DNA from: Planctomycetota bacterium
GTDB lineage: Bacteria > Planctomycetota > Planctomycetia > Pirellulales > UBA1268
Length of the DNA stretch: 35,835 bases
Direction of reading: 5' to 3'
NCBI GenBank assembly: GCA_003670915.1
Contig: QWQH01000143.1
Location: forward strand, 1-35,835
Shown: one piece after another, positions 16,536-24,884 of the stretch
How the letters are laid out: each line of letters opens with the position of its first letter
Position numbering within the stretch: the stretch's first letter is position 1
Notes under the pieces: model-generated
Told to the model about the DNA's origin: nothing
What the model saw: only the letters and a program-made list of their open reading frames with translations
Databases searched by the model: none
Translations under genes and position numbers: made by a program

Positions 16536-16570
16536 CGGAGTCGCAAAACGGATTGGTTCGTTATACTCCG
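16536..16570 (+). promoter_or_regulatory. TATACT box within an inverted repeat upstream of yidC
   Basis: A good -10-like box TATACT (16562-16567) overlaps the right arm of the dyad CGGAGT (16536-16541)/ACTCCG (16565-16570). No clear -35 box is present at 16-18 bases. A second small dyad, CGCGA-GTCA-TCGCG, follows at 16580-16593. It lies about 110 bases before the likely yidC start. Confidence 0.3.
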
Positions 16571-16677
16571 AAGTCCTGACGCGAGTCATCGCGACGTTGC
16601 GCAGGCTGCCGGCTAGAGGTGTTGTGTCGCCTATCCTCTGCGGGCCGCTCACACTCACGGCACTGGAATCATCTGCA

Positions 16678-19032
16678 GTGGAACGTCGCTACATTCTTTT
16701 TGCCATCATTTCGTTCACGATTCTGCTCGGTAGCCAAGCTTTGCAGGTCTATCTTTTTCCTCGGCCTCCAGCCGTTCAAGAGGCGGCTGGGCTACAAGAC
16801 TTGGCACAGGAATCGGATGCACTGCCCTCCAACGGGAAGAAAGCAGCCGATGCATCCAACGAAGCCAGCGCCACAGAGGCAGCCGTCGCAGCGTTGCCTT
16901 TGGAGTCGGTGGATGACGTGCCGCGGGTGCGGCATGTGCTTGGATCACTCGACCCAGATTCGCCTGCACAGATGCTCGTCACGTTCACCAGTCGTGGTGC
17001 TGCAGTGGAGCGGATTGAATTAGCCGGAGGCCGCTTCCACGACCAAGACACCAGAACGGGCCATCTCGGACATCTCGCATGCGAGCAGGTGCCAGAAGGC
17101 TGCCGGATCGGACTTGTCGGCAGTGGCACACCGGCCGATCGAGCTGGCTTGAAGCAAGGCGACATCATTGCCCAATGCAACGGCGTGGCAACACCCAGCC
17201 CGACTGCATTGAGCGCAGTACTGGCTGCAACGAAGCCCGGACAGCGGATTGAGGTGGAGGTGATGCGCGACGGCCTCACGACTCGCCGCGAGGCAACGCT
17301 CGGCTGGAGGCCCCTTGAGGTGGTGCGGCCCGAATTTCGGACCGAGCCCTTGGATGATGGTGAGATCGGACTCGACGGGCATCCGTGCGATCCGCTGTCG
17401 TTTCAGCTTTCGCTGGAATCGTGCAACGGCAAAAAACGCAGCTCGCCTTCTGCTGAAATTCCAGGACATGAGCTCAATAATCGCAACTGGGTGGTGGAGC
17501 GTGCTGACGAGAAAGGCGTGCGGTTCACCGTGCAGTTACCAGGTGGGCTTTCGCTGGCCAAGGAATACAGGCTTGTTGCCGGTGTGCAGCCGGACGGCCC
17601 TGCCAAGAAGGCTGGCCTCGGCAGCGAAGGCGACCGAGCCGGTGCAGCCGGGGATCGTGCGCAGGGCAATCGGCTTGAACTCACAGTAGAATTACGATCC
17701 GCGGACAAAGAGTCGTCTGTGGTGTACTCGCTCGACGGTCCAACTGGATTGCCTACCGAGGGTTGGTGGTATACGGCTAGGGTGGCACGCGACTGGGGGT
17801 CGCTGGCGGTCCGAGACATGGCGATGCGATTTGTTGGCGAACAGAGCACGCTTGTGAGCAGCTTAAAAATAACAGATGGGGCCATTGATTATCCCGCGAC
17901 TGCAGTGCGAGCAGGCAAGCCCCTCTCATTTGCCGGCGTCGATGCCCTCTACTTTGCAGCGGCCCTCATCCCTGTGATCGAAGGGCCCAACGCACCCGCG
18001 CTCTCTGAGGTGCGTCCGCTGATTGTCGGAGATATTCCGGAGGCTGCCAAACGCAAGCTTGTGAACGTGACGTGCCGCTTGGTCTCCAAGGATCTCACGC
18101 TCAATCGCGGAGAGCCGATCTCGCACCGTTACGAGATTTTTGCGGGGCCAAAGAAGCCCGAGCTGTTGTCGCAATTCGGTGCCAAGGGTTCCACGATGGA
18201 CGACCTTGTCTATTACGGGTGGTTTGGCTGGGTGGCTAGGCCAATGATTGCCATCCTGCATGCGATCCACTTGGTCGTTGGCAATTATGGGCTGGCGATT
18301 TTGCTGCTCACAATCGCAGTGCGCGGCGCGATGTTTCCAGTGAGCCGGAAACAGGCACTCTCTTCGCAGAAAATGCAGGTGTTGCAGCCCGAGATGAAGG
18401 CCATTGCGGATAAATATAAAAACGAGCCCGAGAAACGCACCAAGGCTACGCAAGAACTCTGGAGCAAGCACAGTTACAACCCAATGGGTGGGTGCCTGCT
18501 CGTTTTTATCCAGGTGCCAATCTTCATGGGGTTATACCGCTCGTTGGCCACCGATGTGGAGTTGCGTCAGGCCCCGCTCTTTAGTTCGGCAATCCGCTGG
18601 TGCTCCAATCTGGCGGCGCCCGACATGCTCTACGATTGGTCGAAGGTGCTGCCGCCCTTTCTAACGGCCCCGGACGGCTGGCTGGGGCCGTATCTCAATC
18701 TGTTTCCGTTGGCCACGATCGGGCTCTTTCTCTGGCAGCAGAAACTCTTCATGCCGCCAGCCGTCGACGAGCAGTCAAAGATGCAGCAGCAGGTGATGAA
18801 GTACATGATGTTTTTCATGGCCCTGATGTTTTTTAAGGTACCGTGCGGGCTGTGCCTGTATTTCATCGCATCCAGCCTCTGGGGCATTGCCGAACGCCTC
18901 CTCTTGCCGACGTCACTACCGGCAGGCGCTGGGGGGAGCCCCCTTGCTGCTGCACTGCCAGCCGGGAGCAGGAATGGGGAGAAGGTCGCCGATGCGGTGC
19001 GGCAGAAGCGACTGGCACGAAAGAAGCGTTAA
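16678..19032 (+). CDS. yidC: Membrane protein insertase YidC with PDZ-like insertion in the periplasmic domain
   Basis: YidC inserts and folds inner-membrane proteins alone or with SecYEG. From the GTG at 16678 (MERRYILFAIISFTILLG) it has 784 residues, longer than the about 550 of enterobacterial YidC. The conserved C-terminal core starts near residue 510: YYGWFGWVARPMIAILHAIH, the hydrophilic-groove arginine in LLLTIAVRGAMFPVS, YNPMGGCLLVFIQVPIFMGLY, and the final helices ending near LFFIASSLWGI-type sequence. The periplasmic domain keeps the usual NRNWVVE and LSLAKEYRLV strands. It carries an inserted PDZ-like module at about residues 130-210 (GSGTPADRAGLKQGDIIAQ) and a shorter PDZ-like stretch at about 300-330. 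A Lys/Arg-rich tail ends the protein. mnmE follows, as in the classical rnpA-yidC-mnmE order. The ORF track start (16468) adds 70 non-family residues. Confidence 0.95.
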   Translation: MERRYILFAIISFTILLGSQALQVYLFPRPPAVQEAAGLQDLAQESDALPSNGKKAADASNEASATEAAVAALPLESVDDVPRVRHVLGSLDPDSPAQMLVTFTSRGAAVERIELAGGRFHDQDTRTGHLGHLACEQVPEGCRIGLVGSGTPADRAGLKQGDIIAQCNGVATPSPTALSAVLAATKPGQRIEVEVMRDGLTTRREATLGWRPLEVVRPEFRTEPLDDGEIGLDGHPCDPLSFQLSLESCNGKKRSSPSAEIPGHELNNRNWVVERADEKGVRFTVQLPGGLSLAKEYRLVAGVQPDGPAKKAGLGSEGDRAGAAGDRAQGNRLELTVELRSADKESSVVYSLDGPTGLPTEGWWYTARVARDWGSLAVRDMAMRFVGEQSTLVSSLKITDGAIDYPATAVRAGKPLSFAGVDALYFAAALIPVIEGPNAPALSEVRPLIVGDIPEAAKRKLVNVTCRLVSKDLTLNRGEPISHRYEIFAGPKKPELLSQFGAKGSTMDDLVYYGWFGWVARPMIAILHAIHLVVGNYGLAILLLTIAVRGAMFPVSRKQALSSQKMQVLQPEMKAIADKYKNEPEKRTKATQELWSKHSYNPMGGCLLVFIQVPIFMGLYRSLATDVELRQAPLFSSAIRWCSNLAAPDMLYDWSKVLPPFLTAPDGWLGPYLNLFPLATIGLFLWQQKLFMPPAVDEQSKMQQQVMKYMMFFMALMFFKVPCGLCLYFIASSLWGIAERLLLPTSLPAGAGGSPLAAALPAGSRNGEKVADAVRQKRLARKKR

Positions 19033-19102
19033 AGAGGTTAGAGCAGACCGATTGCTTGAGCGGGTTTGAAGAGAGGTCCGTTATCTTTTGAGGCCTGCAG
19101 CC

Positions 19103-20587
19103 GTGTGGTCCACTCACGAATTGATTGTTGCCCCGGCGACGGTTCGGGGATTTGGTGCGAGGTCGGTTGTGCGATTGGCCGGCGATGGACTTGAGGCCCT
19201 GCTGGCGACCCTGTTTCGACCTCGCGGCGCTGGCTTCACAACAGTTGGGCAGGGGCCACGGTTGGTGGCCGCATGGATTGCAGATGAGCCGCTTGGATTG
19301 GAGTGGGGAAGTTTGGAGGTGGAGGTTCTCTACTGGCCGGGGCCAGCCGGGCCGATGGGCGGTCCACTGGCTGAAGTGCAGTTGCCATGTTCGCCGCTGC
19401 TGAGTGATGCAATCGTAGCAGAGGCCTGTCGGCACGGGGCGAGGCTGGCACGTGGCGGTGAATTCTCGCTCCGCGCATTTTTGGCAGGGCGGCTCGATCT
19501 TTTGCAGGCAGAAGCAGTTGTCTCGATTGTGGATGCCCGTACGCCATCTGAATTGACCGAGGCTCTGGACCGCATGGCCGGCGGAGTAGGGCAGCAGTTG
19601 CATGCCATTCGGGATCGGCTCCTCAATTTGGTTGCCGATATCGAAGCTGCCATCGACTTTGGCGACGAGCGGATTCGAGATGAGGCGTCCACGGCTCAGA
19701 CAGCGTTCTGGGCTCAGGTCCATGCTGAAGTGTCGGCAGCTACTGAGGCGTTGGCCGAGTGCAGCAAGCGACTGGCGGCGAGGGATGCTGCCGCGACCGG
19801 GCAACTGCCGCGGGTGGTGCTTGTCGGCCGACCCAACATCGGCAAGAGCAGTCTCTTCAATGCCCTCGTAGGACACCCTGCTGCGATCGTTGCTGACGAA
19901 TCGGGAACCACTCGCGACTGGATCTCCGCCAGACTGGAAGACTCCGCGGCTGGCGTTTTCAGAGGCACACAAACGGCCTGCATGCTGGTGGATATCGCCG
20001 GCGTGGGTAGCGGCCATGACGGCCATGATGGCCATGATGGGGATGGCCCGGCGGCCATTCAAAGGGCAGCAGTCGCCAGCGCCATCGGGGAGGTGTCGAG
20101 GGCCGATGTGGTGGTCGTGTGTCGCGATGCAAGCGATGGATCAACGGATGCATCGAGCGATCAGTTCATGGATCTACTCCACAGAATGGATCGAACCGCA
20201 GGCTCGGTTGTGCAGCGACTGGCTGTGGCGACTCGCTGCGATCGGGAAGCGACCGGGCCCATTGCCGTTGGGGCACTCGCTACCAGCAGCGTCACCACCC
20301 TCGGTATCGATGCCTTGCGGCAAGCCATTTTTCAGGCTATCTCTACACTGCCCGGGTATTTTTCCGCCGCCACGCTTCGCATGCGCGTGGGTGTTGATGC
20401 CACCGCCACGAAGTTGGCGGAGGCATCCGCAATGGCGGCTCTCACGCAGGCTGGTGGCACTCAGGACGAAGCAATTGTGGCCAGCCTCCTCACCGTCGCG
20501 ATCGATTCTCTCGGAGCAATCACTGGCGCCGAGGTCGGCACGGATATCCTCGATCGCATCTTTTCCAGGCACTGTATCGGCAAGTAG
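19103..20587 (+). CDS. mnmE: tRNA modification GTPase MnmE, divergent
   Basis: MnmE works with MnmG to make cmnm5U at the wobble position of certain tRNAs. From the GTG at 19103 (GAGG nine bases upstream) it has 494 residues: an N-terminal TrmE-like domain starting [16 protein letters not shown], a helical domain, a G domain at about residues 235-400 and the C-terminal signature [14 protein letters not shown] with the essential CIGK end. G1 is GRPNIGKSS and G2 is GTTRD. G3 is DIAGV, where DTAG is usual, and is followed by an HDG tandem repeat. The G4 position reads ATRCDRE instead of NKxD, so the guanine-specificity residues are changed. It may be a functional lineage variant or a weakened GTPase. 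It lies 70 bases after yidC. Confidence 0.9.
   Translation: MWSTHELIVAPATVRGFGARSVVRLAGDGLEALLATLFRPRGAGFTTVGQGPRLVAAWIADEPLGLEWGSLEVEVLYWPGPAGPMGGPLAEVQLPCSPLLSDAIVAEACRHGARLARGGEFSLRAFLAGRLDLLQAEAVVSIVDARTPSELTEALDRMAGGVGQQLHAIRDRLLNLVADIEAAIDFGDERIRDEASTAQTAFWAQVHAEVSAATEALAECSKRLAARDAAATGQLPRVVLVGRPNIGKSSLFNALVGHPAAIVADESGTTRDWISARLEDSAAGVFRGTQTACMLVDIAGVGSGHDGHDGHDGDGPAAIQRAAVASAIGEVSRADVVVVCRDASDGSTDASSDQFMDLLHRMDRTAGSVVQRLAVATRCDREATGPIAVGALATSSVTTLGIDALRQAIFQAISTLPGYFSAATLRMRVGVDATATKLAEASAMAALTQAGGTQDEAIVASLLTVAIDSLGAITGAEVGTDILDRIFSRHCIGK
20012..20038 (+). repeat. Three copies of a 9-base unit (GGCCATGAY) in mnmE
   Basis: GGCCATGAC, GGCCATGAT and GGCCATGAT are contiguous, and the next nine bases (GGGGATGGC) are a weaker copy. 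In frame they give (G)HDGHDGHDG directly after the G3 motif, in the switch II region of MnmE. The period keeps the frame. Confidence 0.85.
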
Positions 20588-20618
20588 CGAGCACGGGACA
20601 AAGTGCGCCGCATAGCGT

Positions 20619-22763
20619 TTAATGTGTTTTGCGAACTGCTTTTTTCCTGCCGCGAGGGCGAGCAGGCACCGGCTGTTCCCGCTGAGGAGCCTCGTCCGAG
20701 AATTTGTCTGCCTGCCCCGTGAGTTCGTAGAGGAAACGGCTTGGTCGACTGGGCCGACTCTTGCCCCATTTCATCCGTGTGAGACAGAGCGAGAGCGTGA
20801 GGCGTTTTTTTGCACGCGTCACGCCCACATAGCAAAGCCTGCGTTCCTCGTCGATTGCTTGCAGTCCGTCGTTGAGCGAACGGTGGTGCGGCAAGAGCCC
20901 TTCCTCCATGCCAACCATCCAAACGCAATCAAACTCAAGACCCTTGGCCGCATGAAGGGTCATTAACCGCAAGACATTCCCCTTTGGCTTGTCGTCTCGA
21001 AAGCGTTCGGTCTCGGTGACATCCAGCACAAGCGCATCCAGAAAGTCGCGGATAACCTGCGAAAACTCTCGTCGCCCTCGGTGCGCACAGTCGTGTGCAG
21101 CCAATGCGTTGACAAGTTCCTCAACAGAGCCCCATCGCGCATCTTGTTCGGCCGGATCGGCGTACTCCTTGGTCAGGAACCGCCGATAGCCGACACTCTC
21201 AAGCAGTGAACCGAGGGTTTCGGCTGCCGGCTTGTGCGAAGCGGTGGCCCGTATGGACACAAGCCGCTCGAGGGAGTCGATGCCTGCCCGCGCGTTTGGA
21301 GAGAGTTTGCCCTCTTGGCGGCACGCCAGGAGTTCGCTCCAGAGGCTATGCCCCGTGATCGTTGCCGCAGTCCTCGCCGCAGCGATTGTCTGTGCCGAGA
21401 GACCTCGCGGTGGCACGTTGGCAATGCGTAGCAGGGCCATGTCGTCGTCGGGTTCGATGAGGAAACGTAGAAAAGACATCACATCTTTCACCTCACGGCG
21501 GTCGAAGAACGAACGACTGCCAACGAGTTCGTACGGGATGTTGCGGCGTCGCAGTTCCTGTTCAAAGACGCGAGTTTGCTCGCCGGTGCGCACTAGAATC
21601 ACCGCCTCATGGGGCAGAACCTCTTTGAGCCGCAAGCGGTCTTCTACTTCAGCGGCCACGCGACTGGCCTCGTCAAGCTCGTCTTGGGCTTGAATGATCA
21701 CCGGCGATAAGCCCGATGGCGCGGTAGAGATGAGCTTTTTACCGTGACGACGTGTATTGCAACTGATGAGTTGATTGGCAGCCAAAATGATCTCGGGAGT
21801 TGAGCGGTAGTTTTCCTCAAGCCGCACGGTGACTGTCTTTGGCCAGCGGTTCGGGAATTCGAGGATGTGCGAGATTTGGGCTCCTCGCCAACCGTAAATC
21901 GACTGATCGTCGTCTCCCACGACGCACAGACTTTTGTGGTCGCGCGCCAACGCCGTGATGATTCGCTCTTGTGTGCCGCTGGTGTCTTGATATTCGTCTA
22001 CCAAAATGTGATCAAAGCGTGCTGCCTCGTTGCGTCGCACCTGTTCGTGCAAGACGAATAGTTCGTCCACGACCAGCAGCAGATCATCAAAATCGACAGC
22101 GCCTGCCTGCCGCAAGGTCTGCTGGTAGCGTCGGTAGCCCGCTGCCGCAAGAGTCCATGAGTCGGCGGCATCATCGGCGAGCGTGTCGAGTGCCGCATCG
22201 GGGCGAACGGCCGCACTTTTCCAGCGGCTAATGCGGTCGATCAAATCTCCAGGCCTGAGGATCGCATCGGCCACTTTGAGCTCCTTCAGCACCTTGCGGG
22301 CGATTGATTCCTGCTCGCCGCGGTCGACGATGGCAAACCGCTCGGGGTAGCCCAGCGTTCCCGCATGGCGTCGCAACACCCGCACGCACAAGGAATGAAT
22401 CGTGGAGATCTCTGGCTTTTCGTGCGTCTTGGATTCCAGCAAAGTGCCGGCTCGAGCCAGCATTTCCTTGGCTGCCTTGTTGGTGAACGTCACGGCCAGA
22501 ATCCTAGACGGGCGAGCGCCAGTGCGCACCAAGTGTGCCATGCGAGCGATGACCACTCGCGTTTTTCCTGTGCCAGCCCCAGCCAGTACGAGCAGTGGGC
22601 CAATCGGGGCATGCACAGCTTGGGTTTGCCCCGCATTGAGAGCCATGGTCGTGGTCTTACGACCACGCTGACGGGAATCCTTGTGTCCGCCAGCGACGGC
22701 ATGGCCGGTCGGTGCTGTGCCGCCGGCAGAGGCGTGCCGGGTGGAGTTCGTTGTCACAGGCAT
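20619..22763 (-). CDS. UvrD/PcrA/Rep-type ATP-dependent 3'-5' DNA helicase
   Basis: A superfamily 1A helicase of up to 714 residues. Motifs in order are MALNAGQTQAV (Q motif), the Walker A GAGTGKT, VTFTNKAAKEM, DEYQDT (Walker B), DDDQSIYGWRGA, EENYRST, LMTLHAAKGLEFDCVW and RRLCYVGVTRAKKRL. All catalytic positions look intact. Such enzymes unwind DNA in repair, replication restart or removal of proteins. The C-terminus is short and basic (RPRGRKKAVRKTH), without the usual Tudor-like tail. The first 39 residues are low-complexity, so a start at the internal ATG at 22646 is plausible; a hairpin lies just upstream of it. It converges with mnmE, with 31 bases between the stops. Confidence 0.95.
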   Translation of the reverse strand: MPVTTNSTRHASAGGTAPTGHAVAGGHKDSRQRGRKTTTMALNAGQTQAVHAPIGPLLVLAGAGTGKTRVVIARMAHLVRTGARPSRILAVTFTNKAAKEMLARAGTLLESKTHEKPEISTIHSLCVRVLRRHAGTLGYPERFAIVDRGEQESIARKVLKELKVADAILRPGDLIDRISRWKSAAVRPDAALDTLADDAADSWTLAAAGYRRYQQTLRQAGAVDFDDLLLVVDELFVLHEQVRRNEAARFDHILVDEYQDTSGTQERIITALARDHKSLCVVGDDDQSIYGWRGAQISHILEFPNRWPKTVTVRLEENYRSTPEIILAANQLISCNTRRHGKKLISTAPSGLSPVIIQAQDELDEASRVAAEVEDRLRLKEVLPHEAVILVRTGEQTRVFEQELRRRNIPYELVGSRSFFDRREVKDVMSFLRFLIEPDDDMALLRIANVPPRGLSAQTIAAARTAATITGHSLWSELLACRQEGKLSPNARAGIDSLERLVSIRATASHKPAAETLGSLLESVGYRRFLTKEYADPAEQDARWGSVEELVNALAAHDCAHRGRREFSQVIRDFLDALVLDVTETERFRDDKPKGNVLRLMTLHAAKGLEFDCVWMVGMEEGLLPHHRSLNDGLQAIDEERRLCYVGVTRAKKRLTLSLCLTRMKWGKSRPSRPSRFLYELTGQADKFSDEAPQREQPVPARPRGRKKAVRKTH
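22650..22667 (-). promoter_or_regulatory. Perfect 7-base-pair hairpin next to an alternative helicase start
   Basis: CGTGGTC-TTAC-GACCACG is a perfect stem with a 4-base loop. On the minus strand it ends three bases before the ATG at 22646. If that ATG is used, the hairpin would cover the ribosome site region. If 22763 is used, it is coding sequence. Confidence 0.3.
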
Positions 22764-22842
22764 CTCGCTGGCTCAAAAAAAGCACGAAAATCATTCCAGA
22801 ACTGTTCCTCCAACTGTACCAGATCAATACCGAGAGATCGCC

Positions 22843-22871
22843 TTGACGCAGTGGACGTGGAAGTTTCTATT
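22843..22871 (+). promoter_or_regulatory. Likely sigma-70-type promoter for the TPR-like protein gene
   Basis: TTGACG (22843-22848) and TCTATT (22866-22871) are spaced by exactly 17 bases, with five and four consensus matches. They lie about 85 bases before the ATG at 22958, in the gap divergent from the helicase gene. Confidence 0.45.
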
Positions 22872-22957
22872 GGGTTGCCGTGGCAGCGGATGCCGGTCGT
22901 GCCCATTCCTGGAAGCACGGGATTGACGTGGTCACGACTCGAGGAGGCTAGTAGGCG

Positions 22958-23794
22958 ATGCAGAGCGAACGACGACACACTCAGCGACGGCCTGACGAGC
23001 AAGAGCGACGATCGCTTCAGACCCCTTTGGCCAATGTCGACTTGGGCGAACTCGAGAACAACGCGCTCGCTGAAAAAACGATTGAGCTCATCGATCGTGT
23101 GCGACCCTATTTGAATACGATTCTCATTGCGGCCGCTGGGGTCATGCTCGCGGCAGTTGGCTTTAGTCTTGTAGCGTCTCAGTCGGCGGCCAACCGTTCG
23201 CAGAGTTGGGATGCGTGTCTTTCCGCGCTCTCAGGGGGCGATATTGAGGCTTTCAACGAAGTGGTAAGACGCTACCCTGGAACACCGGCCGCGGAGTGGG
23301 CCAAGCTCGTACTTGCTGATGTTTCCTTGAGCGATGGTGCCGAGTTGCTTTTTGTGGATAAGGATCGCAGCACGCCTCGCCTGCAGGCGGCGGTCGAACT
23401 CTACACTTCAGTCATCGCCGAACGTCCGCAAGGGATGCTCCTGGAGCGGGCCATTTTCGGCCTTGCAAAAGCGCGTGAAAGTCTTGGGCAGGTGGGTGAA
23501 GCACAGTCGGGATACGAGGCTATTGCTGCTGAATTTCCTTCAGGTGCTCTGGCTCAGCTTGCCGCTGGGCGGGCTGCAACGCTCAAGCGGGAATCCTCAC
23601 GACAGTGGTACGACTGGTTTGCGGCGCAAAAGATTTCCCCGCCGGCTGCATCCCCAGCAGTCCCGGCCGCTGGAACTCCAGGGACCATAGTTGAAGCCAC
23701 TGGAACTGCGCTGCCAGCGACTGTCGTGCCGCCTGCTGCAGGTGATGCACCTGGGCCAAAGGCAGATGATGATGCCTTTCTGAACCAGGAGTGA
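22958..23794 (+). CDS. Single-pass membrane protein with tetratricopeptide-like periplasmic domain
   Basis: A 278-residue protein with a basic, charged N-terminus (residues 1-45) and one transmembrane helix at about 50-72 (LNTILIAAAGVMLAAVGFSL). Then follows a helical region with TPR-like repeats: FNEVVRRYPGTPAAEWAKLVLAD and LAKARESLGQVGEAQSGYEAIAAEFPSG. A Pro/Ala-rich tail ends in DDDAFLNQE. The topology resembles YfgM-like ancillary proteins of the Sec and outer-membrane assembly systems, but sequence identity is too weak to name it. GAGGAGG lies upstream of the ATG. The pseudouridine synthase gene follows 13 bases after its stop, so the two are probably an operon. Confidence 0.7.
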   Translation: MQSERRHTQRRPDEQERRSLQTPLANVDLGELENNALAEKTIELIDRVRPYLNTILIAAAGVMLAAVGFSLVASQSAANRSQSWDACLSALSGGDIEAFNEVVRRYPGTPAAEWAKLVLADVSLSDGAELLFVDKDRSTPRLQAAVELYTSVIAERPQGMLLERAIFGLAKARESLGQVGEAQSGYEAIAAEFPSGALAQLAAGRAATLKRESSRQWYDWFAAQKISPPAASPAVPAAGTPGTIVEATGTALPATVVPPAAGDAPGPKADDDAFLNQE

Positions 23795-23807
23795 TCGACT
23801 GGACGCA

Positions 23808-24884
23808 TTGCCTCCGCAGCCACAGCCGCAGTCATTTCTTCCAGGAGACGTTCTGTCGCTCACGGTGGCTCAGGATTCGGTCGGATCTCGCCTAGACGTT
23901 TTTCTGACGCGTCAAGTGAGTCATCAGAGCCGTTCTTATCTGGCCAGGGCAATCGAGAAGGGAGCGGCGAGAGTGGATGGAATTGTGGCCCGTGCGTCGC
24001 TCAAGTTGCGTGCGGGGTCGCTCGTCTCTTTCATCGTGCCACAGCCCCCACGAGCCGGCCCGGCTGCCGAAGAGATCGACTTGGACTTTCTTTACTGCGA
24101 CGACGCTATGGCCGCCGTGAATAAGCCCCCAGGGATGGTTGTGCATCCCGCAAAGGGCAATTGGCAGGGTACGCTTGCCGGTGCGCTCATGTGGCATTTA
24201 GAGCGACGCAATGAGCGAAAAGATGACGCCGACAGCGCTGAAGCGGATGCCGCACAACCCGTTGGAGGCCTTTCGAGCGTCGGTGGCCCGACACGACCCG
24301 GGATCGTTCACCGCCTCGATCGCGATACCAGCGGGGTGATTGTCGTGGCACGCTCTGAAGAAGCTCACCACAAACTAGCCAAGCAATTTGAAAATCGCAC
24401 TGTGGAAAAAACATACCTAGCGATCACGCAGGGGCAGCCGCAATTTGATCGCGATGAAATCAATCTGCCAATTGGCATCCACCCCTACCAGCGGGAAAAA
24501 ATGACTGTACGCCGCGACCATTCCACGAGTCGGGATGCCGTCACTCGCTACGAGGTGATCGAGCGATTTCGCGGAGCAGCACTGGTGCAACTCTCACCCA
24601 AGACCGGCCGGACCCACCAGATTCGAGTGCATCTGGCAGCCATTGGCTGTCCCGTTCTCTGTGACGCGCTCTATAGCGGTCGGTCGGTGATTGAACCGTC
24701 ATTCTTTGATATCAAGGAAGTTGCAGGTGCGGCAGTGGATCCAGATGCTCCATTGATTCGGCGCCAGGCCTTGCACGCAGCCAGTCTGGCTCTTCTCCAT
24801 CCCATAACCAACGAACGAATGGTCTTTGCCGCGCCGATACCCAGCGATATCGAGCGAGTGTTGGCCGTGCTTAGGAATGCTTAA
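23808..24884 (+). CDS. rluD: Ribosomal large subunit pseudouridine synthase, RluA/RluD family
   Basis: Converts specific uridines in 23S rRNA to pseudouridine. The protein has 358 residues: an S4 RNA-binding domain at about 20-85 (VGSRLDVFLTRQVSHQSRSYLA), then the catalytic domain with the active aspartate in GIVHRLDRDTSGVIVVAR, the KTYLAITQG strand and the LSPKTGRTHQIRVHLAAIG motif. S4 plus the catalytic domain suits RluD, but RluC and RluA relatives cannot be excluded by eye. An insertion of about 25 acidic residues (ERKDDADSAEADAAQ) precedes the catalytic motif. The start is uncertain: the TTG at 23808 is the earliest in-frame option. Its 3' end overlaps the convergent glycosyltransferase gene by 14 bases. 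Confidence 0.9.
   Translation: MPPQPQPQSFLPGDVLSLTVAQDSVGSRLDVFLTRQVSHQSRSYLARAIEKGAARVDGIVARASLKLRAGSLVSFIVPQPPRAGPAAEEIDLDFLYCDDAMAAVNKPPGMVVHPAKGNWQGTLAGALMWHLERRNERKDDADSAEADAAQPVGGLSSVGGPTRPGIVHRLDRDTSGVIVVARSEEAHHKLAKQFENRTVEKTYLAITQGQPQFDRDEINLPIGIHPYQREKMTVRRDHSTSRDAVTRYEVIERFRGAALVQLSPKTGRTHQIRVHLAAIGCPVLCDALYSGRSVIEPSFFDIKEVAGAAVDPDAPLIRRQALHAASLALLHPITNERMVFAAPIPSDIERVLAVLRNA

Noticed and set aside
18863-20062. 399-residue minus-strand ORF opposite yidC and mnmE.
   Set aside because: It is the complement of strongly conserved coding sequence, with no domain or ribosome site.
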